Shown here: piece by piece, positions 8,166-17,476 of the stretch | Layout of the letters: the number at the start of each line of letters is the position of its first letter | Position numbering within the stretch: the stretch's first letter is position 1 | Program-made: the position numbers and the translations under genes | The notes under the pieces: model-generated | Database searches by the model: none | The model's input: only the letters and a program-made list of their open reading frames with translations | Told to the model about the DNA's origin: nothing | Assembly: GCF_000979455.1 (NCBI RefSeq) | Contig: NZ_JJOY01000028.1 | Coordinates: 1 to 64,000 of the forward strand | DNA length: 64,000 bases | Reading direction: 5' to 3' | Source: Methanosarcina sp. 2.H.T.1A.6 | GTDB lineage: Archaea; Halobacteriota; Methanosarcinia; Methanosarcinales; Methanosarcinaceae

Positions 8166-8305
8166 TATCGTCTTTTTCTGACGTCTATCGTCTTTTTCTG
8201 ACACCGATCGTATTTTTCTGACAAGGGCCATATTTTTCCTGACAACTTTTGTATCTTTCTTACTATAATTGTATTTTTGAATAATCTTTGTATTTTTTGA
8301 CCGCT
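8166..8305 (+). repeat. degenerate tandem repeat, about 20-bp unit
   Basis: About seven consecutive units built on ATCGTCTTTTTCTGAC. The first three are nearly identical (ATCGTCTTTTTCTGACGTCT, ATCGTCTTTTTCTGACACCG, ATCGTATTTTTCTGACAAGG); later units decay to GTATTTTTGA. A long minus-strand frame crosses it, but that is a by-product of the repeat. Confidence 0.75.
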
Positions 8306-8988
8306 CTTCTCTATCTGATGCCCTTGACCTGCATATTTGAAGGAAATTGAGTGCCGCCTTTCCCGCACTTAAGAAGGAAATTTTCAACACTTTCAGTTCC
8401 TTATTATTTTTATTTTAAAGGTTGCCTCAAGAGCCCTTTATCCTCGGGATTTATCATTATTATTTATACTATATTCAAAGGGTTTTTAATGGGGACTAAA
8501 ATAATTAACTAATATATATAATTCCTTGCCATTTCCGGAGAAAATGTTGTCATTATATTAAATTATTCACAAAATTTTGTGGCGGTTCAAAGATAATAAC
8601 ATATTTATGTTGTATATATAATTTCGTCAGCAGGTCAGGGCTTTTCCTCTGATTTTTTTCAACATATGTATATTTTAAAAACAGAGTTTTAATTATTTAG
8701 ACTTAATATTTATATAATATTAATTATCTAGCAAATAGCTATAAATAACCCCTGATTCATTTGCAGAACTAGCATAGCTACCTGGAATCTTAATTATTAA
8801 TAATATTACTTTCACGGCAATTGAATCCATGCCATCGGAAGAAGGGGTTCCCCTGACTTTCGGCAATTTATTACCTAAAATAGGGCAAGGAAAAAATAAA
8901 TTTTTCAGAGCCCGGCAGTCAGGTGTCTGTATTCAAAGGGCCCTATTCGGAAGAGGGGGTACCCGGATACGGGCATTCCCTACAGGAC

Positions 8989-9047
8989 CTGTATTCGGAT
9001 CATTGTGGTTTTTCTAAATAACCTGGGAATCCGGATACAGTTTTTTT
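8989..9047 (+). terminator. hairpin plus T-run in the fpo leader
   Basis: CTGTATTCGGAT (8989-9000) pairs with ATCCGGATACAG (9029-9040), 11 Watson-Crick pairs and one wobble, around a 28-nt loop. TTTTTTT follows directly (9041-9047). On the plus strand this is an intrinsic-terminator shape about 80 nt before fpoA. A transcript begun in the A/T-rich DNA upstream would cross it, so it could act as an attenuator or end an upstream transcript. Confidence 0.45.
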
Positions 9048-9057
9048 GTCCGCTCAT

Positions 9058-9066
9058 CTTTATAAA
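9058..9066 (+). promoter_or_regulatory. candidate TATA box of the fpo operon
   Basis: TTTATAAAT just after the hairpin/T-run and about 65 bp before the fpoA ATG. An archaeal start site would fall near 9085-9090, giving a leader of about 40 nt with AGGTGAT as ribosome binding site. Confidence 0.45.
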
Positions 9067-9127
9067 TCTAAAATCATGATCATGCGGAACTGCAGTTTCA
9101 GATTGCTGCACTTTGATAGGTGATACA

Positions 9128-9502
9128 ATGTCTGGAATAATTGATAGCTATATACCGGTTGCAATATTTCTTGCCGTGGGACTGGTCATGCCGCCCATGA
9201 CAATGTTCATCGTAAAGCAACTGAGTCCGAGGAGCAAGGCAGCCAACAAATACACGACATACGAATCGGGTTCCGTTCCTATAGGAACTGCCAGGATCCA
9301 GTTCAATGTCGAGTATTATCTCTATGCGATTGCTTTTGTTCTCTTTGATATTGAGGTGCTTTTCCTTTACCCATGGGCTACAGTCTATAAGGGGCATGGG
9401 ATTACCTCAATTGCAGTAGTTGAGATGTTTGCATTTATCTTCATACTGCTCTTCGGATACGTTTATCTCTGGAAGAAGGAGGCCCTTACATGGGTGAAGT
9501 GA
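9128..9502 (+). CDS. fpoA: F420H2 dehydrogenase subunit FpoA (NuoA-like)
   Basis: Membrane subunit matching NuoA/ND3: 124 residues with three hydrophobic helices (about 8-30, 63-82, 93-114). It carries the conserved YESG (45-48) in the loop and FDIEVLFLYPW (73-83) in helix 2. I start at ATG 9128 after TAGGTGATACA; a TTG five codons earlier is less likely. It is the first gene of the operon for F420H2:methanophenazine oxidoreductase, which couples F420H2 oxidation to ion pumping. Its end overlaps fpoB by 13 nt. Confidence 0.95.
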   Translation: MSGIIDSYIPVAIFLAVGLVMPPMTMFIVKQLSPRSKAANKYTTYESGSVPIGTARIQFNVEYYLYAIAFVLFDIEVLFLYPWATVYKGHGITSIAVVEMFAFIFILLFGYVYLWKKEALTWVK

Positions 9503-10041
9503 AGGAGAAAAAAACGAATTACTCAAAAGAAACTCCGGAAGAAATCCCCGGCGTTATCACAACAACCACCAGTGCAATCCACAAATTCCTTAAGAAAACC
9601 AAGGCTCAGGATCTTATCAACTGGGGGCGGAAAAATTCGCTCTGGTTCATGACCCAGCCAATGGGCTGCTGTGGTGTGGAAATGATCGCTACGGGCTGTG
9701 CCCACTATGATACTGACCGCTTCGGGATCATTCCCAGGAACTCCCCAAGACATGCGGATGTCATGATCATCAGTGGTTATGTGACAAAAAAATACCTGCC
9801 GGCCCTGAAGAGGCTCTGGGAACAGATGCCTGCTCCTAAATGGGTTCTCTGCATGGGTGACTGTTCAATCAGCGGCGGTCCCTTTTATGAGTCCTACAGC
9901 ACGGTGCAGAATATCGATGAGCTTTTTCCTATCGATGTCTTCATTCCCGGATGTCCTCCAAGACCCGAAGCCCTGATCCAGGGATTTGTGGAACTGCAGG
10001 AAAAGATAAAAGCCAAAAAAGACCTGGGAACGGAATACTGA
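9490..10041 (+). CDS. fpoB: F420H2 dehydrogenase subunit FpoB (NuoB-like)
   Basis: Peripheral-arm subunit that holds cluster N2, the last iron-sulfur centre before methanophenazine. The four ligands are visible as C60-C61, C125 and C155 (GCCGVE, CMGDCSISGG, FIPGCPPRPE), with family spacing. The length is 183 residues. The N-terminal 20 residues are charged and variable, as usual. It overlaps fpoA. Confidence 0.96.
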   Translation: MGEVKEKKTNYSKETPEEIPGVITTTTSAIHKFLKKTKAQDLINWGRKNSLWFMTQPMGCCGVEMIATGCAHYDTDRFGIIPRNSPRHADVMIISGYVTKKYLPALKRLWEQMPAPKWVLCMGDCSISGGPFYESYSTVQNIDELFPIDVFIPGCPPRPEALIQGFVELQEKIKAKKDLGTEY

Positions 10042-10071
10042 GGAGATTTCAGGCTTATTTGAGGGAATACA

Positions 10072-10548
10072 ATGGATGCCAGAACAATCATAGAATCATT
10101 AACCGGCAAATTTCCGGAGGCAATTTCCGAAGCCGGGATCGAATCTCCGATCCGTATCCGGGCATATGTGGATAAGGAGAAAGCAAAAGAAGTCTGCCAG
10201 TACCTTAAGGACTCCCTTCAGTTCGACCACCTCTGTTCCGTTTGCGGAGTGGACTACCCTCCGAGGAACGAGCTGGAAGCGGTGTATCATATAGCTTCAT
10301 ATGACCATCCTGTAGTTCTGATGTTGAAAGCGAGGCTGCCCAGGAATACTCCGGAAATCGAGTCTATTGTACCGGTATACTGGAATGCGAACTGGTATGA
10401 GAGAGAGACCTACGAACTCTTCGGGATTATGTTTAAAAACCACCCTAATCTGAAGCCTCTTGTGCTCCCCGAAGATATGCTGGGTGAGTGGCCTCTTCGA
10501 AAAGACTACGAGGGTTTCCCGAACAAGACCGCAAGAAACCTGGTGTGA
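10072..10548 (+). CDS. fpoC: F420H2 dehydrogenase subunit FpoC (NuoC-like)
   Basis: A 158-residue soluble subunit of the connecting module, homologous to NuoC/30-kDa. The family signature ERETYELFGI is at 110-119 and LRKDYEGFP follows near the end. It starts 30 nt after fpoB and ends 10 nt before fpoD, so it is a separate gene rather than a NuoCD fusion. Confidence 0.95.
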   Translation: MDARTIIESLTGKFPEAISEAGIESPIRIRAYVDKEKAKEVCQYLKDSLQFDHLCSVCGVDYPPRNELEAVYHIASYDHPVVLMLKARLPRNTPEIESIVPVYWNANWYERETYELFGIMFKNHPNLKPLVLPEDMLGEWPLRKDYEGFPNKTARNLV

Positions 10549-10558
10549 GGGGTGAAAA

Positions 10559-11683
10559 ATGGAAGAAATGCTTGAACCAAATGAAATGATCGTACACCTG
10601 GGCCCCCAGCATCCCATGCAGCCCGGACCTTTCAGGTTAAACCTGAGGTTGAAAGGGGAAACTGTGATGGATGCTGAAGTGGAACTGGGTTATATTCACA
10701 AAGGCATTGAAAAAATCCTGGAGAACAAGACCTACCTTCAGGGAATCACGATAGTTGACAGGATCTGTTACCTTGTAGCCCTGACAAACGAAGAATGTTT
10801 TGTGGGCTGCGCCGAAAAGCTGTTAGGCATCGAACCGCCGGAGAGAGCACAGTATATAAGGGTTATTTTAGAAGAACTCTCCAGGCTCCAGAGTCACCTG
10901 CTTGGTCTGGGAGAGTTCGGGGAGTTCATCGGCTTCGTGTCCATGTTCATGTATACGATTAAGGAAAGGGAAGAAGTTGTCGGCCTTATTGATATGGTCA
11001 CCGGGGCAAGGGTTACTCACAGCTACCTTAAATTCGGAGGGGTACGCGAAGACCTGCCGGTCGGGTTCAAGGAAAAAGCTCTCCCGATCCTGAACAACCT
11101 CAAGAAAGTTATTGAAGATTACGAGGGAATGTTCTACTCGGACAGAATTTACAGGGAACGGACCATAGGAGTCGGAGTCCTGACTGCAGATGTTGCAAAG
11201 AGCTTCGGGGTTTCCGGGCCTGCTCTGCGGGCAACGGGTGTTCCTTTCGATATCCGGAAGAATGAGCCCTACCTTGTGTATAAAGACCTGGACTTCAAGG
11301 TCTGCACGGAAACCGCAGGGGACTGTTTTGCAAGGGTGCAGGTAAGGCTTAACGAGATGCGGGAAAGCATCTACATCCTTGAACAGTGCCTTGACCAGAT
11401 CCCCAATGGACCTCTATTCCCTGAAGGGACCCCTTACGGCAGAAGGACTCCTGTAATGAGAGTTCCTGCAGGTGAGGTGTTCCACAGAGTCGAAGACCCA
11501 AGAGGCGAGATGGGCATGTACATGATCTCCGACGGCACAGACAAGCCATACAGGGTAAAAGTCAGAGGACCTTACTTCCCGACCCTTCAGGCTCTGCCTC
11601 CATTGATCAAGGGCACAACAGTTGCAGACGTTGCAGCGATTTCAGGCAGTATGGACGGCTGCACCAGTGAAGCGGACAGGTGA
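10559..11683 (+). CDS. fpoD: F420H2 dehydrogenase subunit FpoD (NuoD-like)
   Basis: A 374-residue homologue of the 49-kDa/NuoD subunit, which with FpoB forms the methanophenazine-binding pocket. It opens with the quinone-site motif HLGPQHPMQPG (13-23) and contains ELGYIHKGIEK and VARVTHSYLKFGG-like blocks. The C-terminus MDGCTSEADR keeps the family's final Asp-Arg. No [NiFe]-hydrogenase cysteine pairs are present, as expected for a dehydrogenase complex. Confidence 0.96.
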   Translation: MEEMLEPNEMIVHLGPQHPMQPGPFRLNLRLKGETVMDAEVELGYIHKGIEKILENKTYLQGITIVDRICYLVALTNEECFVGCAEKLLGIEPPERAQYIRVILEELSRLQSHLLGLGEFGEFIGFVSMFMYTIKEREEVVGLIDMVTGARVTHSYLKFGGVREDLPVGFKEKALPILNNLKKVIEDYEGMFYSDRIYRERTIGVGVLTADVAKSFGVSGPALRATGVPFDIRKNEPYLVYKDLDFKVCTETAGDCFARVQVRLNEMRESIYILEQCLDQIPNGPLFPEGTPYGRRTPVMRVPAGEVFHRVEDPRGEMGMYMISDGTDKPYRVKVRGPYFPTLQALPPLIKGTTVADVAAISGSMDGCTSEADR

Positions 11684-11688
11684 TTGTA

Positions 11689-12726
11689 ATGATAGAAATC
11701 CCTGAATTAATAATTCCCTTTATCCCCTGGATCCGCGGGCTTGTGGGCCTGTCTCTTGTGGGGGCCATCTTCCTTGGAGCAATGGGTGCTGTCTGGATTG
11801 AGCGTAAACTCTCAGCCGACATCCAGTTCAGGTACGGGCCTTCAAGAGTAGGTAAGTTCGGGCTTCTGCAGCTGGTGGCTGACGCTATCAAGCTCTTTAC
11901 GAAAGAAGACCTGAGGCCGAAGAATGCTGACCGCATGCTCTTTGACAACGCCACGATCTTCATGATGAGCTCGGTCTTCCTGATGCTTGTCGCAATCCCG
12001 GTAGGTGCAGTCTTCATCAACGGGGTCGAGTACCCTCTGGCTGTAACCGAGATGGATATCAGTATTCTTTATATTGAGGCAATGTCTGCGCTTACCATTT
12101 TCGGGATCTTCATGATTGCCTATGGTTCTAACAACAAGTATTCTCTTCTTGGAGCTTTCAGGAACTTTGCCCGAATGGTAGGGTATGAAGTGCCCCTTGG
12201 GATCACTGTTGTCAGTGTTGGTATAATGACAGGTTCCCTGAACATAGTGGAAATTGCCAGCGCCCAGGGGCTTCTCTGGAATATCTTCCTGCAGCCTATC
12301 GGATTCATTGTTTTCTTTATTGCACTTATGGCTGATATGGGTAGGCTTCCTTTTGACCAGAACGAGTCTGAAGAAGAACTGGTCGCTGGATGGATTACCG
12401 AATACAGTGGAATGCGTTTCGGTCTCGGTTTCTTTGCCGAGTATATCCACATGATCCTCGGTTCCTTCCTTGTTGCACTTCTCTTCCTTGGCGGCTGGAA
12501 CGTGCCGGCTTTTGTCTCAAACAACCCGGTGCTTGGCTTTATTGTCCCCACAGGTTTCCTGCTTATTAAAACCGTGCTTGTGCTGATGACGATCATCGGA
12601 ATGAGATGGGCTGTCCCAAGGTACAGGATCGATCAGGTAGTAGACCTGAGCTGGAAAAAACTCCTCCCCCTGTCCCTCTTGAACCTTGTCTGGGCAGTGG
12701 GCCTTGGACTCTATCTGGGGGCTTAA
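11689..12726 (+). CDS. fpoH: F420H2 dehydrogenase subunit FpoH (NuoH-like)
   Basis: Membrane subunit joining the hydrophilic and membrane arms, about eight helices, 345 residues from ATG 11689. I prefer that start because AGGTGA lies just upstream; a GTG at 11680 overlapping fpoD is the alternative. Family blocks are WIERKLSADIQFRYGPSRVG and FDQNESEEELVAGW, the acidic loop near the quinone-type site. Confidence 0.95.
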   Translation: MIEIPELIIPFIPWIRGLVGLSLVGAIFLGAMGAVWIERKLSADIQFRYGPSRVGKFGLLQLVADAIKLFTKEDLRPKNADRMLFDNATIFMMSSVFLMLVAIPVGAVFINGVEYPLAVTEMDISILYIEAMSALTIFGIFMIAYGSNNKYSLLGAFRNFARMVGYEVPLGITVVSVGIMTGSLNIVEIASAQGLLWNIFLQPIGFIVFFIALMADMGRLPFDQNESEEELVAGWITEYSGMRFGLGFFAEYIHMILGSFLVALLFLGGWNVPAFVSNNPVLGFIVPTGFLLIKTVLVLMTIIGMRWAVPRYRIDQVVDLSWKKLLPLSLLNLVWAVGLGLYLGA

Positions 12727-12730
12727 GAGT

Positions 12731-13141
12731 ATGGTTCTTAAAAACATCAGATATGCGCTTAAAAACATCCCTCAAAAACGCGTAACCAGGCTGTGCCCGG
12801 AAGTGGAAACCCCGCTCTCCGACAGGTTCAGGGGGCTTCAGATCCTCGACAAAAGCAAATGCATTGGCTGTGGAATCTGTGCCAACACCTGCCCTAACAG
12901 CGCGATTAAGATCATTAAAGCCCCGGTTGCCCCTGGCAGCGGCAAACAGAGGTGGTTCCCTGAAATCGACATAGGCCACTGCCTCTTCTGCGGGCTCTGC
13001 ATTGACCAGTGCCCCAAAGGTGCTCTTTCCAGCGGGAAAGAATACGCCAAAGGCATGGTGAAATGGACTCATAAAGACCTGCTCATGACTCCTGACAAAC
13101 TCGCAAGGGAAGTAGATATCGATGAAGGTGATGAAAAATGA
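12731..13141 (+). CDS. fpoI: F420H2 dehydrogenase subunit FpoI (NuoI-like, 2[4Fe-4S])
   Basis: Iron-sulfur subunit of 136 residues with two ferredoxin motifs, C44-C47-C50-C54 and C84-C87-C90-C94, carrying electrons from FpoF towards FpoB. The start at 12731 follows the fpoH stop by 4 nt; the longer frame would overlap fpoH. It ends in an ATGA overlap with fpoJ. Confidence 0.95.
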   Translation: MVLKNIRYALKNIPQKRVTRLCPEVETPLSDRFRGLQILDKSKCIGCGICANTCPNSAIKIIKAPVAPGSGKQRWFPEIDIGHCLFCGLCIDQCPKGALSSGKEYAKGMVKWTHKDLLMTPDKLAREVDIDEGDEK

Positions 13142-13428
13142 TCGGAATTGAAACTATCGGAGCAGCTCTGGAAATGGCTGTCTTCGGGCTTCTTGCGGTT
13201 GTCACAGTCTTCTTTGCAATCTTTGTTGTTATTGCAAAGGACGTTGTAAGAGCCGGGCTTTCCCTGATCATGTGCATGTTCGGCGTTGCAGCGTGTTATA
13301 TCCTCTTAAACGCCCAGTTCCTGGGAGTTGTCCAGGTGCTGGTCTATATCGGAGCAATCGGAGTGCTGATCCTCTTTGCAGTTATGCTGACAAAGCGCGA
13401 ACTGGGAGGTGGGTCCGGTGCGAATTAA
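13138..13428 (+). CDS. fpoJ: F420H2 dehydrogenase subunit FpoJ, N-terminal half
   Basis: A 96-residue protein with three helices that matches the first part of NuoJ, including a GLSLIMCMFGVAACYILLNA-like helix and VLVYIGAIGVLILFAVML. The C-terminal half is encoded by the next, overlapping gene, so NuoJ is split in two here, as known for Methanosarcina fpo operons. Confidence 0.93.
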   Translation: MIGIETIGAALEMAVFGLLAVVTVFFAIFVVIAKDVVRAGLSLIMCMFGVAACYILLNAQFLGVVQVLVYIGAIGVLILFAVMLTKRELGGGSGAN

Positions 13429-13669
13429 CAGACTCCCGGCTCTTCTCGTAGTCCTGCTCTTTGTTGCTGTTGTTGTTACAGGAGTTTTTGGGACTTCCTG
13501 GAATACGGTTTCGGAACTCCCTGAGAATCCGGCTGACCCGAGCAATATCGAGGGCATAGGTATGTTGATCTTTACCCAGTATGTAGTGCCTTTCGAGGTC
13601 CTGTCAATTGTCCTGCTTGCATCCCTTATAGGAGCAATCTACATGGCAAAAGGGGAGGGCAACAGATGA
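13418..13669 (+). CDS. fpoJ: F420H2 dehydrogenase subunit FpoJ, C-terminal half
   Basis: An 83-residue protein with two helices supplying the end of NuoJ ([21 protein letters not shown] is the classic last helix). I choose GTG 13418 because GGAGGT sits seven nt before it; GTG 13409 overlaps that site. The gene overlaps the first half by 11 nt in another frame, and its end overlaps fpoK by 4 nt. Confidence 0.92.
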   Translation: MRINRLPALLVVLLFVAVVVTGVFGTSWNTVSELPENPADPSNIEGIGMLIFTQYVVPFEVLSIVLLASLIGAIYMAKGEGNR

Positions 13670-13974
13670 CTGCTATTCCATTAACATTTTATCTCGGCCT
13701 TGCAGCCCTGCTCTTTTCAATCGGGCTTTATGGCGTAATGACGCATAAAAGCGGTATCAGGATGATCATGTGTATAGAGCTCATGCTGAACTCCGCAAAC
13801 CTGAACCTTGTGGCTTTTTCAAGCTATACGGATACCCTTAACGGGCAGGTCTTTGCCATATTCTCGATTGCCCTTGCAGCTGCTGAAGCAGCAGTCGGGT
13901 TTGCGATTTTCATGGCAATCTACAGAATGCACGAAAAAATTAATATTGATGAGCTTAACATCCTGAGGTGGTAA
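13666..13974 (+). CDS. fpoK: F420H2 dehydrogenase subunit FpoK (NuoK-like)
   Basis: A 102-residue membrane subunit with three helices. The proton-path glutamates are visible in [19 protein letters not shown] and in the later [12 protein letters not shown] helix. It starts in an ATGA overlap with the previous gene and ends inside the start of fpoL. Confidence 0.95.
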   Translation: MTAIPLTFYLGLAALLFSIGLYGVMTHKSGIRMIMCIELMLNSANLNLVAFSSYTDTLNGQVFAIFSIALAAAEAAVGFAIFMAIYRMHEKINIDELNILRW

Positions 13975-15986
13975 AAACGGCTCTGGAAGAATTTGCATTT
14001 TTGATCCCCCTGCTTCCGGCACTGGCTTTTGCGATCACCTTCTTCTTTGGCAAGAAAATGCCTTCGGGAGGGGCAATCGTTCCCATCCTTGCCATTGCTG
14101 CCTCCTTCGTAATCTCTTTTGCGATTACCCTCGGGCTGCTGGCAAACCCCGAAGAGGTCGTAAACCAGTCCTATTCCTGGTTTGCAGTGCTCAATCTTGG
14201 AATATTAATTGACCCGCTGGCTGCAGTCATGCTGTCAATGGTCACATTCGTGAGCCTGCTGATCCATATTTACGCAGTTAGCTATATGTCCCATGATGCC
14301 GGAAAGGCCAGGTATTTTGCAGAAACCGCCCTTTTCACCGCGGCAATGCTTTCCCTGATCCTCTCGGACAACATTGTGCAGCTCTTTGTTTCCTGGGAAC
14401 TTGTCGGGCTTTGTTCTTATCTCCTGATCGGTTTCTGGTTCGAAAAACCCTCAGCTGCAGCCGCAGCCAAGAAAGCTTTCCTTACAACCAGGATCGGAGA
14501 CGTAATGTTCCTTACAGGAATAATCGTGCTCACTTCCGATCTTCTTAAGGTTGCAGGCGGGTTCCAGGACGGAGTTTACCTGCTTCGTTTTGACGAAATC
14601 TTCAGTTATATCCCCCAGCTTTCGGCTCTGCAGGCAAACATTTTCGGCTTTGAAATAAGCCACCTTACTATTATCACCCTGCTCTTCTTCGGTGGAGCAG
14701 TAGGAAAGTCCGGGCAGTTCCCCCTCCATGTGTGGCTGCCTGACGCAATGGAAGGCCCAACAACCGTCTCAGCTCTCATCCATGCCGCAACAATGGTTAC
14801 TGCCGGTGTTTATCTGGTCGCAAGGACCTTCCCTATGTTTATTGCAGCCCCTGACTCCCTTATGGTAGTCGCTTACTTTGGAGGCTTTACCGCTCTCTTT
14901 GCAGGCACAATGGGCATTGTAATGAACGACCTCAAGCGTGTACTTGCGTTCTCAACCATCAGCCAGCTCGGATACATGATGCTGGGTCTGGGTCTCGGTT
15001 CGGCAATAGGGCTTGAAGCAGTTGGTATATCCCTTTTCCACCTGATCAACCATGCTTTCTTTAAGGCTCTCCTTTTCCTCTGTGCAGGCAGTGTAATCCA
15101 TGCAGTCGGCACCCAGGATATGAGGGAACTCGGAGGCGTAGGAAAGGTAATGCCAATTACTGCTGTCACCATGACAATTGCAGCTCTTGCACTGGCAGGT
15201 TTCGGTATCCCCGGGACCTCAATAGGGACAAGCGGCTTCATTTCAAAGGATGCAATTATTGAAGCTGCATACCTCTTCGGAGAACACAGCAACAACTGGA
15301 TCCCGTACATATTCTCAATTGCTGCTGCCTTCCTGACATCCCTCTACATCTTCAGGCTGATCTTCATGACCTTTACAGGGAAGCCGAGAAGCAACTATCA
15401 CGGGCACGAGTCCCCTGCCATTATGACCATTCCTCTTTCCATTCTGGCACTCTTTGCTCTTGTTTTCGGCGCACTGACCCATACAGGGTTCATGAAGTTC
15501 CTTGAAGAAACCTTTGCCAACAGTTTCGTAAACCTTGACATAGGAAGCCTTGCCGGCATAGGCGGAAACGAGCTTGTAGAGGCAGCAGGACACGAGCCTC
15601 TCTTTATTCTGTGGCTTCCGTTAATAGTCGCCCTTGCAGGCCTTGCAATTGCTTTCGTGATCTATTACCTCAGAGCAGTGAAACTCGGGCCTCTTGCTTC
15701 CATGAAGAACCCGATTTACAAGCTGCTCTACAAGCGTTACTACCAGCACGAAATCTATACCGAGTTTTTCTCAATCGGAATAGTTTACGGAGTTATTGCT
15801 TTCCTCACGCAGGTAGTTGATGTGATCGTTGACAGCATTGTGGAAGGAATAGGAATTCTCACGGTTGGTATAGGTGAAGAACTCCGGAAGGTTCAGACAG
15901 GGGTTGTCCAGACCTATGCAACCGTCATAATTGCAGGTGTGAGCCTGCTAATAATACTCGTTAAATTGATAATGGAGGTACTCTGA
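13968..15986 (+). CDS. fpoL: F420H2 dehydrogenase subunit FpoL (NuoL-like)
   Basis: Largest antiporter-like pump subunit, 672 residues, with about 15 helices and a long C-terminal amphipathic or lateral helix region. Conserved features include [18 protein letters not shown] (key Glu in helix 5), [19 protein letters not shown] (lysine of helix 7) and [16 protein letters not shown]. The start is GTG 13968, overlapping the fpoK stop, with AGGTG immediately upstream. Confidence 0.95.
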   Translation: MVKTALEEFAFLIPLLPALAFAITFFFGKKMPSGGAIVPILAIAASFVISFAITLGLLANPEEVVNQSYSWFAVLNLGILIDPLAAVMLSMVTFVSLLIHIYAVSYMSHDAGKARYFAETALFTAAMLSLILSDNIVQLFVSWELVGLCSYLLIGFWFEKPSAAAAAKKAFLTTRIGDVMFLTGIIVLTSDLLKVAGGFQDGVYLLRFDEIFSYIPQLSALQANIFGFEISHLTIITLLFFGGAVGKSGQFPLHVWLPDAMEGPTTVSALIHAATMVTAGVYLVARTFPMFIAAPDSLMVVAYFGGFTALFAGTMGIVMNDLKRVLAFSTISQLGYMMLGLGLGSAIGLEAVGISLFHLINHAFFKALLFLCAGSVIHAVGTQDMRELGGVGKVMPITAVTMTIAALALAGFGIPGTSIGTSGFISKDAIIEAAYLFGEHSNNWIPYIFSIAAAFLTSLYIFRLIFMTFTGKPRSNYHGHESPAIMTIPLSILALFALVFGALTHTGFMKFLEETFANSFVNLDIGSLAGIGGNELVEAAGHEPLFILWLPLIVALAGLAIAFVIYYLRAVKLGPLASMKNPIYKLLYKRYYQHEIYTEFFSIGIVYGVIAFLTQVVDVIVDSIVEGIGILTVGIGEELRKVQTGVVQTYATVIIAGVSLLIILVKLIMEVL

Positions 15987-17473
15987 TGCTGCCGGTCGCA
16001 TCGTTGTTGATTCTGGTGCCGCTGATTTTCGCAGTCGTGACCTTTTTCACAAAAACAAAAGACCAGGCTGCAGGATTGGGCCTTGTCGGGTCGCTTGCGA
16101 CTCTGGGCCTTACCCTTTACGCCTATCTGAACTTTGACAGCAGTACTGCTGCAATGCAGTTCTATGAATCTGTGAAGTGGATTCCCTTCCTCGGGGTCAA
16201 CTATTCAGTTGGAATTGACGGCATTTCCATGCCTCTTATCCTCCTGAATGCACTCGTTATCCCGCTTATGATCCTCTATAGCTGGAAAGAAGATCGGGAA
16301 GCCCCTAACAGGTTCTACGGGCTGATCCTTACCATGCAGGCCGCAGTCATAGGCGTCTTCGTAGCCCTTGACTTTGTAGTCTTCTATATATTCTGGGAAC
16401 TTACCCTGGTGCCACTCTTCTTCATTGTAAATATCTGGGGTGGAGAAAAGCGGGCTCATGCGTCCTACAAGTTCTTTATCTACACGCATGTTGCATCTCT
16501 CGTGATGCTGCTCGGAATCTTCGGGCTCTTTTACGCAGCCCTGCATCAGACAGGTGTTCCTACATTTGATATAAGAGAGCTGATCGCACAGTTCCAGTTC
16601 TTCGAACCCGGCCTGATGAAAGATGGAATATTCCTTGCAATCCTCTTCGGGTTCCTGGCAAAGATGCCGACTTTTCCCTTCCACTCGTGGCTTCCGGATG
16701 CATATGCCGAGGCTCCTACTGCAGGCAGTGTACTCTTTATCCTGCTCAAAATCGGAGGGTACGGGCTTTTCAGGATTTCACTCCCTATGCTCCCGAACAC
16801 TGGTAATCCCAAGCTGATGATCATGATGCTGGGCCTGCTCGGTTCTTTCAGCATAGTCTACGGGGCTCTTCTGGCTCTGCGGCAGAAAGACCTCAAGCGC
16901 ATGATCGCTTACTCCAGTTTGAGCCACATGGGATTTGTTACCCTGGGTTCAGCCGGCCTTGTTACCCTTTCGGTTTCAGGCGCCATGTTCCAGCAGTTCT
17001 CCCACGGGCTTATCATGAGCATCCTGTTCATGTCTGCCGGTGCAATCCAGGCCACCACAGGCACAAGGATCATTAACGACCTCGGCGGGCTTGCAAAGAA
17101 AATGCCAATGCTCACAGTGGTTATGATGGTCGGGTTTATGGCATCCCTTGGCCTTCCGGGGCTAACAGGCTTTATTGCCGAGTTCCTGGTCCTGACCTTC
17201 ACTTTCGTGAACCTGCCTGGCTTTGTCTTATTTGCCCTGCTGGCAATAGTGATTACTGCAGGTTACCACCTCTGGGCAATGCAGAGGGCAATGTTCGGAG
17301 TGTATAATGAGAAGCTCGGGGATGTCAGGGACATAAATTCCCTGCAGGTCTTTTCAATGGCAGCTCTTGCCCTTCTGGTGCTTTATTTCGGCCTGAACCC
17401 GAGCCCGGTGCTTGATATGATGATTAAAAATTCGGAAGCAATAGTCAGCCTTGCGGCTGTCCTGGGGGTGTAA
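15986..17473 (+). CDS. fpoM: F420H2 dehydrogenase subunit FpoM (NuoM-like)
   Basis: Antiporter-like subunit of 495 residues and about 14 helices. The hallmarks are the acidic helix FYIFWELTLVPLFFIVNIWG, KMPTFPFHSWLPDAYAEAPT and LKRMIAYSSLSHMGFV. The ATG overlaps the fpoL stop by one base (TGATG). Confidence 0.95.
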   Translation: MLPVASLLILVPLIFAVVTFFTKTKDQAAGLGLVGSLATLGLTLYAYLNFDSSTAAMQFYESVKWIPFLGVNYSVGIDGISMPLILLNALVIPLMILYSWKEDREAPNRFYGLILTMQAAVIGVFVALDFVVFYIFWELTLVPLFFIVNIWGGEKRAHASYKFFIYTHVASLVMLLGIFGLFYAALHQTGVPTFDIRELIAQFQFFEPGLMKDGIFLAILFGFLAKMPTFPFHSWLPDAYAEAPTAGSVLFILLKIGGYGLFRISLPMLPNTGNPKLMIMMLGLLGSFSIVYGALLALRQKDLKRMIAYSSLSHMGFVTLGSAGLVTLSVSGAMFQQFSHGLIMSILFMSAGAIQATTGTRIINDLGGLAKKMPMLTVVMMVGFMASLGLPGLTGFIAEFLVLTFTFVNLPGFVLFALLAIVITAGYHLWAMQRAMFGVYNEKLGDVRDINSLQVFSMAALALLVLYFGLNPSPVLDMMIKNSEAIVSLAAVLGV

Positions 17474-17476
17474 GAA

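Larger units (their letters stand above)
7739..9127. promoter_or_regulatory. long divergent control region between the cof and fpo operons
   Basis: About 1.4 kb without a convincing gene, very A/T-rich between 8400 and 8800. It contains a T-rich tandem repeat (8166-8305), several TATA-like stretches (for example around 8612 and 8707-8727), a hairpin followed by seven T at 8989-9047 and a TATA-like box next to fpoA. A 62-codon frame at 8829-9017 lacks a ribosome binding site and is not called as a gene. Confidence 0.6.

Noticed and set aside
8166-8305. Tandem repeat as a CRISPR array
   Set aside because: Units are adjoining and degenerate with no unique spacers of constant length; no cas genes are in the window.
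8130-8390. Minus-strand frames of 86 and 67 codons
   Set aside because: They are produced by the T-rich tandem repeat read in two frames; the composition is repetitive Lys/Arg.
8829-9017. 62-codon plus-strand frame as an fpo leader gene
   Set aside because: No ribosome binding site and no recognisable content; mentioned only because it ends in the hairpin loop.
11842-12450. Long antisense frames opposite the fpo genes (for example 202 codons)
   Set aside because: They lie fully inside strongly conserved genes on the other strand and show no family features.
13138-13669. FpoJ split read as a frameshifted gene
   Set aside because: Each half has its own ribosome site and start, and a split J subunit is the known arrangement in Methanosarcina.
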